From positions 124,001-188,000 of the forward strand of contig NZ_JAGGKI010000002.1 in NCBI RefSeq assembly GCF_017873605.1: a DNA stretch of 64,000 nt. Direction: 5' to 3'. The position numbers and the translations under genes are program-made. Positions 27,988 to 36,766 of this stretch are shown piece after piece. The number at the start of each line of letters is the position of its first letter. Positions within the stretch are counted from its first letter, which is position 1. The DNA comes from Paenibacillus lactis. Its GTDB lineage: Bacteria > Bacillota > Bacilli > Paenibacillales > Paenibacillaceae. The notes under the pieces are model-generated. The model searched no databases, was not told the DNA's origin, and saw only the letters and a list, made by a program, of their open reading frames with translations.

Positions 27988-28825
27988 GGATCGTTATGAA
28001 CAGATCGAGATTCCGGCTCAGCTGGCTAATGTGATGGAGTCGGCCCGGCACAAAGCGGCCGCGCGCAAAAGATCCCTGCGCTTGATGCGATACTCGAGCG
28101 TGGTTGCCGCAAGCCTCGCCCTGTTGTTTGTCGTTAACATACCGGGCGTTGCCAATGCCTTGTCCAAAGTCCCGGTTGTGGGCAGCATTGTGCAGGTGCT
28201 TCAGTTTGGCGGGGGCGGTGAGCGGACCGATGGCGTAAGCGTCAACACCGAAACTGTAGCAGATGTGCTTCGCATCAACTTCGACCAGGCAGGCGAAACG
28301 GTATCCAGCGTGCCCTCCTATACCGTAGAGCACCGGGAAGCGCCGAACCGGCTCATTTTTACGCTCAACGGCGTTCGAAATTTCGATTACGATGCAGTCA
28401 AGAGCGATCTGCTGGCTCTTTCGCTTGTGGAGGACGTCTATGAAAATATCATCCTGGATGATTCCGCCATGCGTTTTGTGGTAGAGTTGAAGGATGGTGT
28501 GACCCACAGCGTGTCGGAGTATCGGGATCCGGGGTATATCGAGCTGAAGCTTGCCTTTACCGGCAAACAGGCAACGCCGCGCGAAGTGTTTTATATCCGT
28601 AGTGAAGCTATGCCGCAGGGAGAGTCCCTCGCAATCCTCGAGGAGATATACTACGAAGATGACGTAACGTTCATTAAGACAGCCGGCGGTGGTTTCATTG
28701 CCGCGATTGGCGGATTCGATACCCGGGAGGAAGCGGAACAGAGGCTCAGCGAAATCTCATCCCGTGAAGGCTACGCCGGGGATCTGCGCATTGACAGCTG
28801 GATGAGCAATGCCCATCCGGAATAA
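27977..28825 (+). CDS. Membrane anti-sigma factor
   Basis: A 282-residue protein with a short cytoplasmic N-terminus (about 35 residues, rich in Lys and Arg), one membrane helix (YSSVVAASLALLFVVNIPGV) and an extracellular domain of about 230 residues. Position directly after the ECF sigma gene, with 11-base overlap and single-pass topology, identifies it as the cognate anti-sigma factor. The outer domain resembles the DUF4179 group only loosely. The signal and release mechanism cannot be read from sequence. Confidence 0.75.
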   Translation: MTGKDRYEQIEIPAQLANVMESARHKAAARKRSLRLMRYSSVVAASLALLFVVNIPGVANALSKVPVVGSIVQVLQFGGGGERTDGVSVNTETVADVLRINFDQAGETVSSVPSYTVEHREAPNRLIFTLNGVRNFDYDAVKSDLLALSLVEDVYENIILDDSAMRFVVELKDGVTHSVSEYRDPGYIELKLAFTGKQATPREVFYIRSEAMPQGESLAILEEIYYEDDVTFIKTAGGGFIAAIGGFDTREEAEQRLSEISSREGYAGDLRIDSWMSNAHPE

Positions 28826-28894
28826 GAGGCTTGGGAGGATTTCACCCCTTTATTGGGAAGACATACATTTAACGAATCCCCAAAATGTACAGCA

Positions 28895-28923
28895 GCCCGG
28901 CTCCATGATGATTGGAGCCGGGC
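28895..28923. terminator. Hairpin after the sigma/anti-sigma operon
   Basis: GCCCGGCTCC at 28895-28904 pairs perfectly with GGAGCCGGGC at 28914-28923, with flanking CAGCA/TGCTG extending the stem. There is no good U tract, so termination strength is uncertain. Confidence 0.5.
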
Positions 28924-29024
28924 GCTTGCTGCTAAGTAACTTTTGGGATTAGGCACTAATGAAATTTAGAGAACCGTATCATCCAGAGTGCTGCTGTGCC
29001 GAGAAACGAACGAATGGGCGCTTT

Positions 29025-30086
29025 TTATGACGTCCGTCCCGGATATATCATAACCTTCACGCTGGTGTCCTTCTGCGTCCGGGCCAGCTCCACGGCCTCC
29101 TGGATCCGGTCCAGCGGGAATTCATGGGTAATGATATCCCGGATCCGGCTGCTGCTGCTCTGCAGCAATCGAATCGCCGCCGGATACGTATTGGCATAGC
29201 GGAACACGCCGTACACGTCCAGCTCGGCATCCACCAGTGCGCCGATATCGACAGGAATGGCGTCCTTCGTCGGCAGGCCGACAAACACGATCCGTCCGCC
29301 ACGGTTCACGTAGCCGATGGAGCTTCCAATCGCGACTGCATTGCCGGACGTCTCGATGATCAGGTCGACGCCTTCTCCTCCAGTCAGCTCCTTCAGCCGC
29401 TCAGGCACGTCATCCGACAGCGGATTGATTACGCCAGCGGCTCCGATCCGCGACGCCAAATCGCGCCGGAATTCCACTACATCACTTCCGTACACCTGCG
29501 ATGCCCCGGACAGCTTGGCCGCCTCGATGGCCAAGAGGCCGATCGGTCCGAGGCCGAGCACCAGCACCCGGTCCTCCGGGCGGATCCGGCCGCGGCGAAC
29601 CGCATGGAGACCAACGGACAGCGGCTCCAGCAGCGCCCCTTCTTCAAAAGACATATCGTCCGGCAGCTTAAACAGAAAATCGCTGCGAACCGCCACGTAT
29701 TCCGCCCATGCCCCATCCACCGGAGGGGTAGCCATGAATACGACATCCGGGCAGAGGTTGTACCGGCCGCTCTTGCAATACGCGCAGCGACCGCAGGTTA
29801 CGCCCGGCTCGACGGCGACACGGTCTCCTACCGATACGTTCGTCACTCGATCCCCGGTCTGAACCACAATGCCTGCTAGCTCGTGTCCCAGAATCAGCGG
29901 CTCCTTAACCTCATATCTGCCGATGCGCCCATGTTCATAGTAATGGACATCCGAACCGCAAATGCCGATGCAGTAAACCTGAATGAGCGCTTCATCCGGC
30001 TTCGGCTCGGGAACGGGAACCTGCTTCACGCCGATCGACATCGGCTTGTCCAGAACGGCCGCTGCCATCATTTTCGATTGTGACAT
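29025..30086 (-). CDS. Zinc-dependent alcohol dehydrogenase, sorbitol dehydrogenase type
   Basis: A 353-residue medium-chain dehydrogenase. Catalytic zinc ligands appear in GICGSDVHYYEHG and GHELAG, the structural zinc loop in CGRCAYCKSGRYNLC, and the NAD(P)-binding loop in GLGPIGLLAIEAAKLSG. The pattern fits polyol (sorbitol, xylitol, iditol) dehydrogenases. A longer frame extends to 30272, but ATG at 30084-30086 has GAGGTG upstream and removes overlap with the GH13 gene, whose stop is 19 bp away. The two are probably one operon for uptake-derived sugar use; the substrate is not determined. Confidence 0.87.
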   Translation of the reverse strand: MSQSKMMAAAVLDKPMSIGVKQVPVPEPKPDEALIQVYCIGICGSDVHYYEHGRIGRYEVKEPLILGHELAGIVVQTGDRVTNVSVGDRVAVEPGVTCGRCAYCKSGRYNLCPDVVFMATPPVDGAWAEYVAVRSDFLFKLPDDMSFEEGALLEPLSVGLHAVRRGRIRPEDRVLVLGLGPIGLLAIEAAKLSGASQVYGSDVVEFRRDLASRIGAAGVINPLSDDVPERLKELTGGEGVDLIIETSGNAVAIGSSIGYVNRGGRIVFVGLPTKDAIPVDIGALVDAELDVYGVFRYANTYPAAIRLLQSSSSRIRDIITHEFPLDRIQEAVELARTQKDTSVKVMIYPGRTS

Positions 30087-30105
30087 ACTGACAACACCTC
30101 GAATC

Positions 30106-31803
30106 TCAAGTAATCGCTTTCCCCTGTAGTGTAACACGATATACAACCGCTTCATAAGGGCGCAGCGTGAATCGGTCCTGTAGAATTTCGGCTGGCGTAT
30201 AATTGGAGAGAACGACTTCGAGCTTGCGCTCCCGCCACGGGGAGGGCATGCGAAGCTCGGGGGTGTTTCCAAAAAAGTTCAAGACGATCAAATAAGCCTC
30301 ATCCTCTAAGCTTCGGGAATACATGAAAATTTCCGGATGTTCCTCCAGCCAATCGTCATAGGTGCCGTAAATGAGCGTTTGACTGGATTTCCGCAGGCGA
30401 ATCAATGCTTTGTAAAAGTTCAGGATCGAGTCCGGATCCTTCTCCTGCTGCTGTACATTGATCTCATGGTAATTCGGGTTCGTGCGGATCCACGGCACAA
30501 CGGTCGAAAAGCCTCCGTACAACGAGTCATCCCACTGCATCGGGGTTCTTGCGTTATCGCGTGCCCGATATGCGATTCTCCGCATCGTCTCCTCCACGTC
30601 CTTCCCGTCCAGCAGCCGCTCCCGGTAATAGTTGTAGATCTCTACATCCCGGTATTGGCTCAGCTCGCTGAAATCCGCATTGGTCATGCCGATCTCCTGT
30701 CCTTGATAAATGAACGGCGTCCCCTGCTGGAGCATGAAGAAGGTAGCCAGCATCTTGGCGGATTCCTTATGGAAATTCACGGGATCGCCGAAACGGGAGA
30801 CGGAGCGCGGCTGATCATGATTCTCCATAAACAGCGCATTCCAGCCGACGCCCTCAAGTCCCTTCTGCCACTTGCGGGTAATACGCTTCAGCTCCGCCAA
30901 ATCCCACGGGGCAAAATCCCAGCGGCCCTCCGCTCCGAAATCCATGCTGACATGCTCAAATTGAAAAATCATATTGAAGGCCCCGTTCTCCTCACCGATC
31001 CACAGATCGGCCTCGGAGACATCGGTTCCGCTGGCCTCGCCCACCGTCATAATGTCATACTCCGCAAAGGCTTCGCGCTTGAACTGCTGTAAAAAGTCAT
31101 GAATGCCTTCAATATTGCGGTGGCCCGGATTCGCATCGACATAGCGGAAATTGCCCGGATTCGGCATGTCCGGGAGACCCGGCGCTTTTTTGATATGCGT
31201 TATGGCATCCACGCGGAAGCCGTCAATGCCCTTGTCGAGCCACCAGCGGATCATCCGGATCAGCTCCTGCCTCACCTCCGGATTCTCCATATTAAGATCC
31301 GGCTGCTTTCTCGAGTAAAGATGCAGGTAATATTGGTCGGTTTGCTCATCGTACTCCCAGGCGGAGCCGTTGAACATCGACGCCCAATTGTTGGGCTCTG
31401 CCCCTTCCTTGGAGTCGCGCCATATGTAATAGTCCCGTTTGGGGTTGTCCCGGGAAGACCGGGATTCAATGAACCACGGATGCTCATCCGACGTGTGGTT
31501 CAGGACCAGGTCCATGATCACCCGCATGCCCCGGTCGTGAATTTCCGCCAGCAGCCGGTCAAAATCCTCCATTGAGCCGAATTCCTCCATGATGGCATGA
31601 TAATCGCTGATATCATAGCCATTGTCATCATTGGCCGATTTATAGATCGGGCAGATCCAGATCACGTCGATGCCGAGCTCCTTCAAATAATCCAGGCGGG
31701 AAATGACGCCAGGAAGATCGCCGATGCCGTCTTCGTTCGTATCCATAAAGCTGCGCGGGTATATCTCATAAGCGACAACTTCTTTCCACCATACTGTTCG
31801 CAT
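30106..31803 (-). CDS. GH13 alpha-glucosidase (oligo-1,6-glucosidase type)
   Basis: A 565-residue cytosolic glycoside hydrolase of family 13. It starts MRTVWWKEVVAYEIYPRSFM and shows the four GH13 regions: DLVLNHTSDEHPWF, GFRVDAITHIKK (catalytic Asp), VGEASG (catalytic Glu) and MENHDQPR. Residues following the nucleophile region and the length fit alpha-1,6- or alpha-1,4-glucosidases acting on short oligosaccharides such as isomaltose. No signal peptide is seen. It is the first gene of a two-gene unit with the zinc dehydrogenase. Confidence 0.9.
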   Translation of the reverse strand: MRTVWWKEVVAYEIYPRSFMDTNEDGIGDLPGVISRLDYLKELGIDVIWICPIYKSANDDNGYDISDYHAIMEEFGSMEDFDRLLAEIHDRGMRVIMDLVLNHTSDEHPWFIESRSSRDNPKRDYYIWRDSKEGAEPNNWASMFNGSAWEYDEQTDQYYLHLYSRKQPDLNMENPEVRQELIRMIRWWLDKGIDGFRVDAITHIKKAPGLPDMPNPGNFRYVDANPGHRNIEGIHDFLQQFKREAFAEYDIMTVGEASGTDVSEADLWIGEENGAFNMIFQFEHVSMDFGAEGRWDFAPWDLAELKRITRKWQKGLEGVGWNALFMENHDQPRSVSRFGDPVNFHKESAKMLATFFMLQQGTPFIYQGQEIGMTNADFSELSQYRDVEIYNYYRERLLDGKDVEETMRRIAYRARDNARTPMQWDDSLYGGFSTVVPWIRTNPNYHEINVQQQEKDPDSILNFYKALIRLRKSSQTLIYGTYDDWLEEHPEIFMYSRSLEDEAYLIVLNFFGNTPELRMPSPWRERKLEVVLSNYTPAEILQDRFTLRPYEAVVYRVTLQGKAIT

Positions 31804-31891
31804 TGTTAGTATCCCCCGTTATGTATGCGGCCCGTGCGGTAGCTGACAGGACGCTGCAATGATTGAATGGTGCAGGCAGGAGAGGGCTGGC

Positions 31892-32116
31892 GTAACTGCA
31901 GCGGGCGTAATCGCAGCTAACGTAACTGCAGCTGACGGAACTTCAGCTGGCGTAATTGCAGCTAACTTAACTGCAGCGGGCGTAATCGCAGCTAACGTAA
32001 CTTCAGCTGACGGAACTTCAGCTGGCGTAATTGCAGCTAACCTAACTGCAGCCGGCGTATCTTCAGTTGACGTAACTTCAGTTGACGCATCTTCAGCCGG
32101 CGTATCTGCACCCGGC
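31892..32116. repeat. Fifteen 15-bp tandem repeats
   Basis: Fifteen consecutive copies of a 15-bp unit close to GTAACTGCAGCTGAC fill 31892-32116, with a sixteenth decayed copy after. Copies 1-5 and 6-10 match as a 75-bp higher-order unit with only two differences. Because the unit is a multiple of three and lacks stop codons, long frames are open on both strands, which I treat as by-products. It lies in the 634-nt gap between the GH13 gene and the UvrA-like gene. Confidence 0.92.
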
Positions 32117-32437
32117 GTAAGAGCGGCCCGCTCATCATTCGGAAACTGCTCTCCATGCCTCTCCTGTACCTGCCGCTGCATCCAGTATTGCCGGATTGCC
32201 CTGCTTATAAGCCCTCCATGTGGGAGGCCATCCTGAGTTGGTCGGTGAGGCTTCCTGAAACGAGCTGTTAAGGCGACTTCTTCATTGGCACTGTTTGAGG
32301 ACTTCGTGTGAATCGGAGACGTTGGGGGGCCTCCTGAATCGGAGCTGCTGGGGGACTTACTGAAAAAGAGCTGCCCCGCAGCAGTAAACACCACGGTTTA
32401 GGACAACTCCAGCATCGCAGGTCTTAAGGATGATTAA

Positions 32438-34687
32438 TCACACCACATACTTGGCGGTGAGCGAATGCTTCGCCTTCACCAGCTGCGCAGGTGTACCCTC
32501 GAACACAACCGTTCCGCCCCGGCTGCCGCCCTCCGGCCCCATATCGATAATCCAATCCGCCTGCCGGATGACGTCCAGATTATGCTCGATGACGATCACC
32601 GAGCTACCGTTATCCACCAGCCGGTTCATGATTTCGATCAAATGCCCGACATCGGACATATGCAGCCCGGTCGTCGGCTCGTCCATCACGTACACCTTGC
32701 CCTGCTTGTGCAGCTCGCTCGCCAGCTTGATGCGCTGATTCTCTCCCCCGGAGAGGGTGCTGAGCGGCTGACCAAGCGTCAAATAATGCAGCCCGACATC
32801 ATGCAGCGCCTGGAGACGAAGGATGATCTCCTTGTTTTCGAAAAAATCCAGCGCCTGCAGCACCGTCATATCCAGCACCTCGGTGATCCTTTTGCCATTC
32901 AGCTTGTATTGGAGCACCTCGTCCCTGAAGCGTCGTCCCTCGCATGTTTCGCATGGCGACACAACGCCTTCCATAAAGGCCAAGTCCGTGTAGATAAAGC
33001 CCAACCCTTGGCATTCCGGGCAGGCTCCCTTCGAATTGAAGCTGAACAGCGACGGGCTCTGTCCATTCGCCTTGGCAAACCGTTTCCGAAGATCGTCCAT
33101 GATTCCGGTGTAGGTGGCCGGATTCGAGCGAATCGAGGTGCTTACGGCAGACTGGTCAATGACAATCGCTTCGGGATGCTCCGGCAGGAAGGCATGGTGA
33201 ATGAGCGAGCTTTTGCCCGACCCTGCTACCCCAGTGACAACCGTCAGCACGCCTTCCGGAATATCGACCGTCACGTTTTTCAAATTATGCACGTTCGCGC
33301 CGGAAATCCTCATATGGCCGGAGGGCTTTCGGAAGCTTGTTTTAATCGGCAAGCTCTGCTTCATGAAGCGCCCGGTTAAGGTGTCCTCCTGGCTGTACAG
33401 CTCTTCCACCGTTCCTTGAAAAACAATCTCTCCCCCACGGGTTCCCGCGTAAGGCCCGACATCCACCACATGATCGGCGATTTCGATCACATCCCGGTCA
33501 TGCTCCACGACCAGCACCGTGTTCCCTTTATCGCGCAGCTTGCGCAGCATCCCGTTCAGTCGCTGCACATCCCGCGGATGGAGCCCGACGCTCGGCTCAT
33601 CGAAGACATACATCATATCGGTTAAGCTGCTGCCCAGATGACGGACCATCTTGACCCGCTGGGACTCGCCGCCGGACAAGGTGGTCGTCTCCCGATTCAA
33701 GGTCAGGTAATCCAAACCCATATCGATCAAATGCTGCAGCCGTTCGGTTAAGCTGTCCACCATCGTCTGCGCGCTCGGCTCCCGAATGCTCTCAATGACC
33801 TTCTTCAATTCCGGGATCTCCATCGCCGTGCACTCAGCAATATTGTAGCCGTTGATCCGGCAGCTTAAAGCCGCTTGGCTGAGCCGGGTCCCTTTGCATA
33901 ACGGGCAAGGGGCGTGCGTGATGAAATTTTTGACATGGTTCATCGTCCGTTCGGACAGCTCGCTGCTGTCCCGCTGAATGTAGAGCCGATTAAATTTATG
34001 AACGAGCCCTTCAAATTCGGCTTCGATCGGCCCGCCCTTGGACGGAAACGACACCTTGCGATCCTTGCCGTACAGCAGCAGCTCCCACTCCTCGTCGGTA
34101 TAGTCCGAGAGCTTCTTGTCATTATCAAAGAAACCGGAATACGTGTAGTTTCTTAAATACCAGCTGTCTACCGAAAAGATCGGGAACAGCACCGCTCCCT
34201 CGTTCAGCGATTTCGACGGATCCAGAAGCTTATTAAGATCCAGCTCGACCTTCTTGCCGATCCCCTGGCATTCCGGGCACATCCCTTGCGGGTCATTAAA
34301 CGAGAACGCGTTGGAATACCCGATGAACGGCTTCCCCACTCTGGAGAACAGCAGCCGCAGAATCGAATACAGATCCGTAATCGTTCCAAGCGTCGACCGG
34401 GAATTGCCGCCCAGCCGCTTTTGATCGATGACGATGGCCGTGGACAGATGATCGATCGAATCGACATCCGGCTGCTTATGCCGAGGAAGGCGATTGCGGG
34501 CGAATGCGGTAAAGGTCTCGTTCAGCTGGCGCTGGGCCTCCGCGCTGATTGTATCGAACACGATCGATGATTTGCCGGAACCGGACACGCCGGTAAACAC
34601 CGTGATTTTCCGCTTCGGAATTTGCAGTGACACGTTCTTCAGGTTGTTCTCCCTTGCTCCCTGAATGTCGATAAACGAATGTGACAT
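32438..34687 (-). CDS. Short UvrA-like ABC ATPase
   Basis: A 749-residue soluble twin-ATPase of the UvrA family. Walker A motifs are GVSGSGKSS and GVAGSGKSS; signatures are TTLSGGESQRVKM and LSTLSGGENQRIKL. Zinc modules appear as CPECQGIGKK, CPLCKGTRLS and CPECQGLGFIY...CETCEGRRF. It is about 200 residues shorter than excision-repair UvrA (about 950), missing most of the region that binds UvrB, so it belongs with UvrA2/DrrC-like proteins associated with tolerance of DNA-binding drugs. AGGAGG precedes the ATG. No uvrB or uvrC is nearby. The drug-tolerance role is from family knowledge only. Confidence 0.85.
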   Translation of the reverse strand: MSHSFIDIQGARENNLKNVSLQIPKRKITVFTGVSGSGKSSIVFDTISAEAQRQLNETFTAFARNRLPRHKQPDVDSIDHLSTAIVIDQKRLGGNSRSTLGTITDLYSILRLLFSRVGKPFIGYSNAFSFNDPQGMCPECQGIGKKVELDLNKLLDPSKSLNEGAVLFPIFSVDSWYLRNYTYSGFFDNDKKLSDYTDEEWELLLYGKDRKVSFPSKGGPIEAEFEGLVHKFNRLYIQRDSSELSERTMNHVKNFITHAPCPLCKGTRLSQAALSCRINGYNIAECTAMEIPELKKVIESIREPSAQTMVDSLTERLQHLIDMGLDYLTLNRETTTLSGGESQRVKMVRHLGSSLTDMMYVFDEPSVGLHPRDVQRLNGMLRKLRDKGNTVLVVEHDRDVIEIADHVVDVGPYAGTRGGEIVFQGTVEELYSQEDTLTGRFMKQSLPIKTSFRKPSGHMRISGANVHNLKNVTVDIPEGVLTVVTGVAGSGKSSLIHHAFLPEHPEAIVIDQSAVSTSIRSNPATYTGIMDDLRKRFAKANGQSPSLFSFNSKGACPECQGLGFIYTDLAFMEGVVSPCETCEGRRFRDEVLQYKLNGKRITEVLDMTVLQALDFFENKEIILRLQALHDVGLHYLTLGQPLSTLSGGENQRIKLASELHKQGKVYVMDEPTTGLHMSDVGHLIEIMNRLVDNGSSVIVIEHNLDVIRQADWIIDMGPEGGSRGGTVVFEGTPAQLVKAKHSLTAKYVV

Positions 34688-34870
34688 CCTAAAATCCTCC
34701 TATGCCCTGTAATGTGCTTCCATTATAAGAATGAATCATGACATGTACTGTCTTAATTGAAGGAAAAGACCAAAAAATAATGAATGGTTTGCCATTGCTC
34801 ATCCAGTCCGTTACAATTACGGGAAAATCATATTTATTCCGGTTCCGGATTATGGGAGAATAATAGAGAT

Positions 34871-35425
34871 ATGAGTAAAAAAATCGTAGCGATTGATATG
34901 GATGACACGATCTGCCACCTGATTCCCAAAGCCATTCACTATCATAATTTACAGTATAAAGACCTGCAGCTTACGCTGGATCAGATTACGGACTACAACC
35001 TGAGTGAAATCTGGCATCCCGAATGCTCGGAGGATTTCTTCTTCGGAAAGCCCGGTTTATATGAGGAGCTCGACATTTTTGATGAATATACCATTGACGA
35101 AGTCGAGCGGATGACGCACGATTATGACGTCATTATCATTACGGCTGCCCGCCCGTCCTCCGTGCCCGAGAAATGGAAATGGCTGCAGACGCATATGCCG
35201 TTTATACCGTTCGATAATTTTTTCGTCGCCAAACGCAAATATTTAGTAGAGTTCGATCTCCTGATCGACGACGGTCCGCATAACGCGATTGCGGCAAGGG
35301 AAGCGGGGAAGCAGACGATCCTTATCCCGCGTCCATGGAATGCGCATATTCAGCATGAATTCATCCTGAAGGATTCCTGGAAGGGCATGAACGAATTGGT
35401 CGGCCGGATTTTGTCCGAAAAATAA
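34871..35425 (+). CDS. 5'(3')-deoxyribonucleotidase, NT5C type
   Basis: A 184-residue HAD-superfamily phosphatase that should dephosphorylate deoxynucleoside monophosphates. Motif I is IDMDDTICHL (two catalytic Asp), motif II is VIIITAARP, the Lys motif lies near FVAKRKYLV, and motif III is LLIDDGPHNAI. Length and order fit the cytosolic NT5C family. An upstream ATG at 34784 exists; ATG 34871 gives the usual N-terminus MSKKIVAIDMDD, with a GGGAG about 12 bases upstream. A small gene follows 18 nt later. Confidence 0.82.
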   Translation: MSKKIVAIDMDDTICHLIPKAIHYHNLQYKDLQLTLDQITDYNLSEIWHPECSEDFFFGKPGLYEELDIFDEYTIDEVERMTHDYDVIIITAARPSSVPEKWKWLQTHMPFIPFDNFFVAKRKYLVEFDLLIDDGPHNAIAAREAGKQTILIPRPWNAHIQHEFILKDSWKGMNELVGRILSEK

Positions 35426-35443
35426 CACTCAAGGGGATAAACA

Positions 35444-35674
35444 ATGAATATAGAACGAAATAGTAGGTACTTGTCGCAAGACGTTCATTTCTTTGCAGCT
35501 GCGCTGTCGGAAACGCTCGTATCCGTATGGGAAGAGGATCCCGCCAGCGTGTATGTGGAGGTTGAGCGTGGATACATCGAATGCTATACGCCCGACGTAG
35601 TCCGTGTCCGGAATGAAGAAACCGGTCTGGTCAGCCACTACAGCCGGGATACGGCTATGTTTCAGCGCATGTAA
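35444..35674 (+). CDS. Small hypothetical protein, 76 aa
   Basis: ATG 35444 is preceded by AAGGGGATAAAC. The product starts MNIERNSRYLSQDVHFFAAA and continues VWEEDPASVYVEVERGYIEC; it is acidic and soluble, with no recognised motif. It is 18 nt downstream of the deoxynucleotidase and probably cotranscribed. I do not recognise a family. Confidence 0.55.
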   Translation: MNIERNSRYLSQDVHFFAAALSETLVSVWEEDPASVYVEVERGYIECYTPDVVRVRNEETGLVSHYSRDTAMFQRM

Positions 35675-35741
35675 GGATTTTATGAGGCAGTCCCGTAATT
35701 CTCATTACCTTATTACAGTCTAAAAATGCCGAGCATAACAC

Positions 35742-35792
35742 AAGAAGGTGCCCCATAAGATCGATAGATCTTAGGAAACACCTTCTTTTTTG
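35742..35792 (+). terminator. Terminator after the deoxynucleotidase operon
   Basis: AAGAAGGTG (35742-35750) pairs with CACCTTCTT (35779-35787); inside it TAAGATC pairs with GATCTTA. TTTTTTG follows. A second perfect 16-bp inverted repeat (35794-35809 with 35815-35830) lies directly after, without a U tract. The rest of the gap to 36003 shows nothing. Confidence 0.8.
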
Positions 35793-36003
35793 TGGGAAGA
35801 AATGCTTCGGTGCACGAAGCATTTCTTCCCGGGATTCGAGCGATTACCCAGATTGCGTTTGACACCCGCCCGTAACGATTCCTCCCTCGTCTGCTTGTCC
35901 GATGCTGTTTAGGAAGAAGAGCTGGATTTTTTATCAGTCCTTATGCCTCCAAGCCGTATATCCGCCTCTAATCGCTTGGAGTACTCGAAGATAAGCCGGG
36001 CAT

Positions 36004-36279
36004 TTACTTCTTCTTTCCGGAAATCGCCTCTGCCGTCTGCTTTACAGCCTGATGGCCGAATACGGCAAATGCGCCCGCGATAATACCTTGTATGATATTT
36101 TCAACGCTCCAGCCTATAAGGCCTGCCGTGAACAAAATGGATACCACGATAACGACATAGATGATGCTCCAATTCGGAACCTTTGGCGTTTGCTTGAGCA
36201 CGTAGCCGATGACCCAGCAGGCGACAACTACCAAGGACAGCCTCGGGTCGATCATCTGTGCAATAATGCTCCATTCCAT
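36004..36279 (-). CDS. Phage holin-like small membrane protein
   Basis: A 91-residue protein with three hydrophobic segments (SLVVVACWVIGYVLKQTP, IIYVVIVVSILFTAGLIG, IIQGIIAGAFAVFGHQ) and a short charged C-terminus ending SGKKK. The DPRL...YVLKQTPKVPNW pattern matches the holin family of Bacillus-type phages. No endolysin or other phage gene is adjacent, so it is either a prophage remnant or a co-opted membrane protein. Confidence 0.7.
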   Translation of the reverse strand: MEWSIIAQMIDPRLSLVVVACWVIGYVLKQTPKVPNWSIIYVVIVVSILFTAGLIGWSVENIIQGIIAGAFAVFGHQAVKQTAEAISGKKK

Positions 36280-36680
36280 GGCATATCCCTACCCTTCCTC
36301 TGATGTCTTTCTACTACATCCTATTCTCGGAATCTATCGATTTGCTTGGACTCATGCCCTGTAACCCCCTACCTTGTGCAGTCCCGCTAACCAAGCCTTT
36401 ATTTGGCTGTCATTGTTTGATTCTTTGCATTTCTGAGTGCATTTTTGAGGCATGCCAAGCAGTCTCTGCGCCACTGTTAACCGTCCATAGCTGCCAAGCA
36501 CCCAATGCGTAATGAAGAATTTCGCTTGGGTACTTAGGGTTACTTAACGTACTCTTCCTCTACTATCAAGGTATGCGGGACAGGAGGTGGAATATTCAGA
36601 GTTTTTGAGAAGAAGCGGATGGATATAGCACAACTTGATCGATCCTTGCTTCCGCTTCAGCCCTTGCCCGACCACATAAA

Positions 36681-36714
36681 AAAAGACGCGCCCCGTATTA
36701 TACGGGTACGCGTC
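36681..36714 (-). terminator. Terminator of the ABC exporter operon
   Basis: Read on the minus strand, GACGCG pairs with CGCGTC and CCCGTA with TACGGG, followed by TTTTTTTATG. It lies about 50 nt past the exporter stop. The remainder of the 487-nt gap 36280-36766 shows no gene. Confidence 0.8.
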
Positions 36715-36766
36715 ATCTTCTTCTTGCCAATTCCCAATTCCAATAAAATCTTACGTGTTGCGTTCG

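Noticed and set aside
31819..32394. 191-codon minus-strand and 125-codon plus-strand frames across the 15-bp array
   Set aside because: Open because the unit is a multiple of three without stops; neither has a convincing ribosome binding site.
36004..36279. Prophage region around the holin-like gene
   Set aside because: No other phage gene, integrase or attachment site lies nearby.
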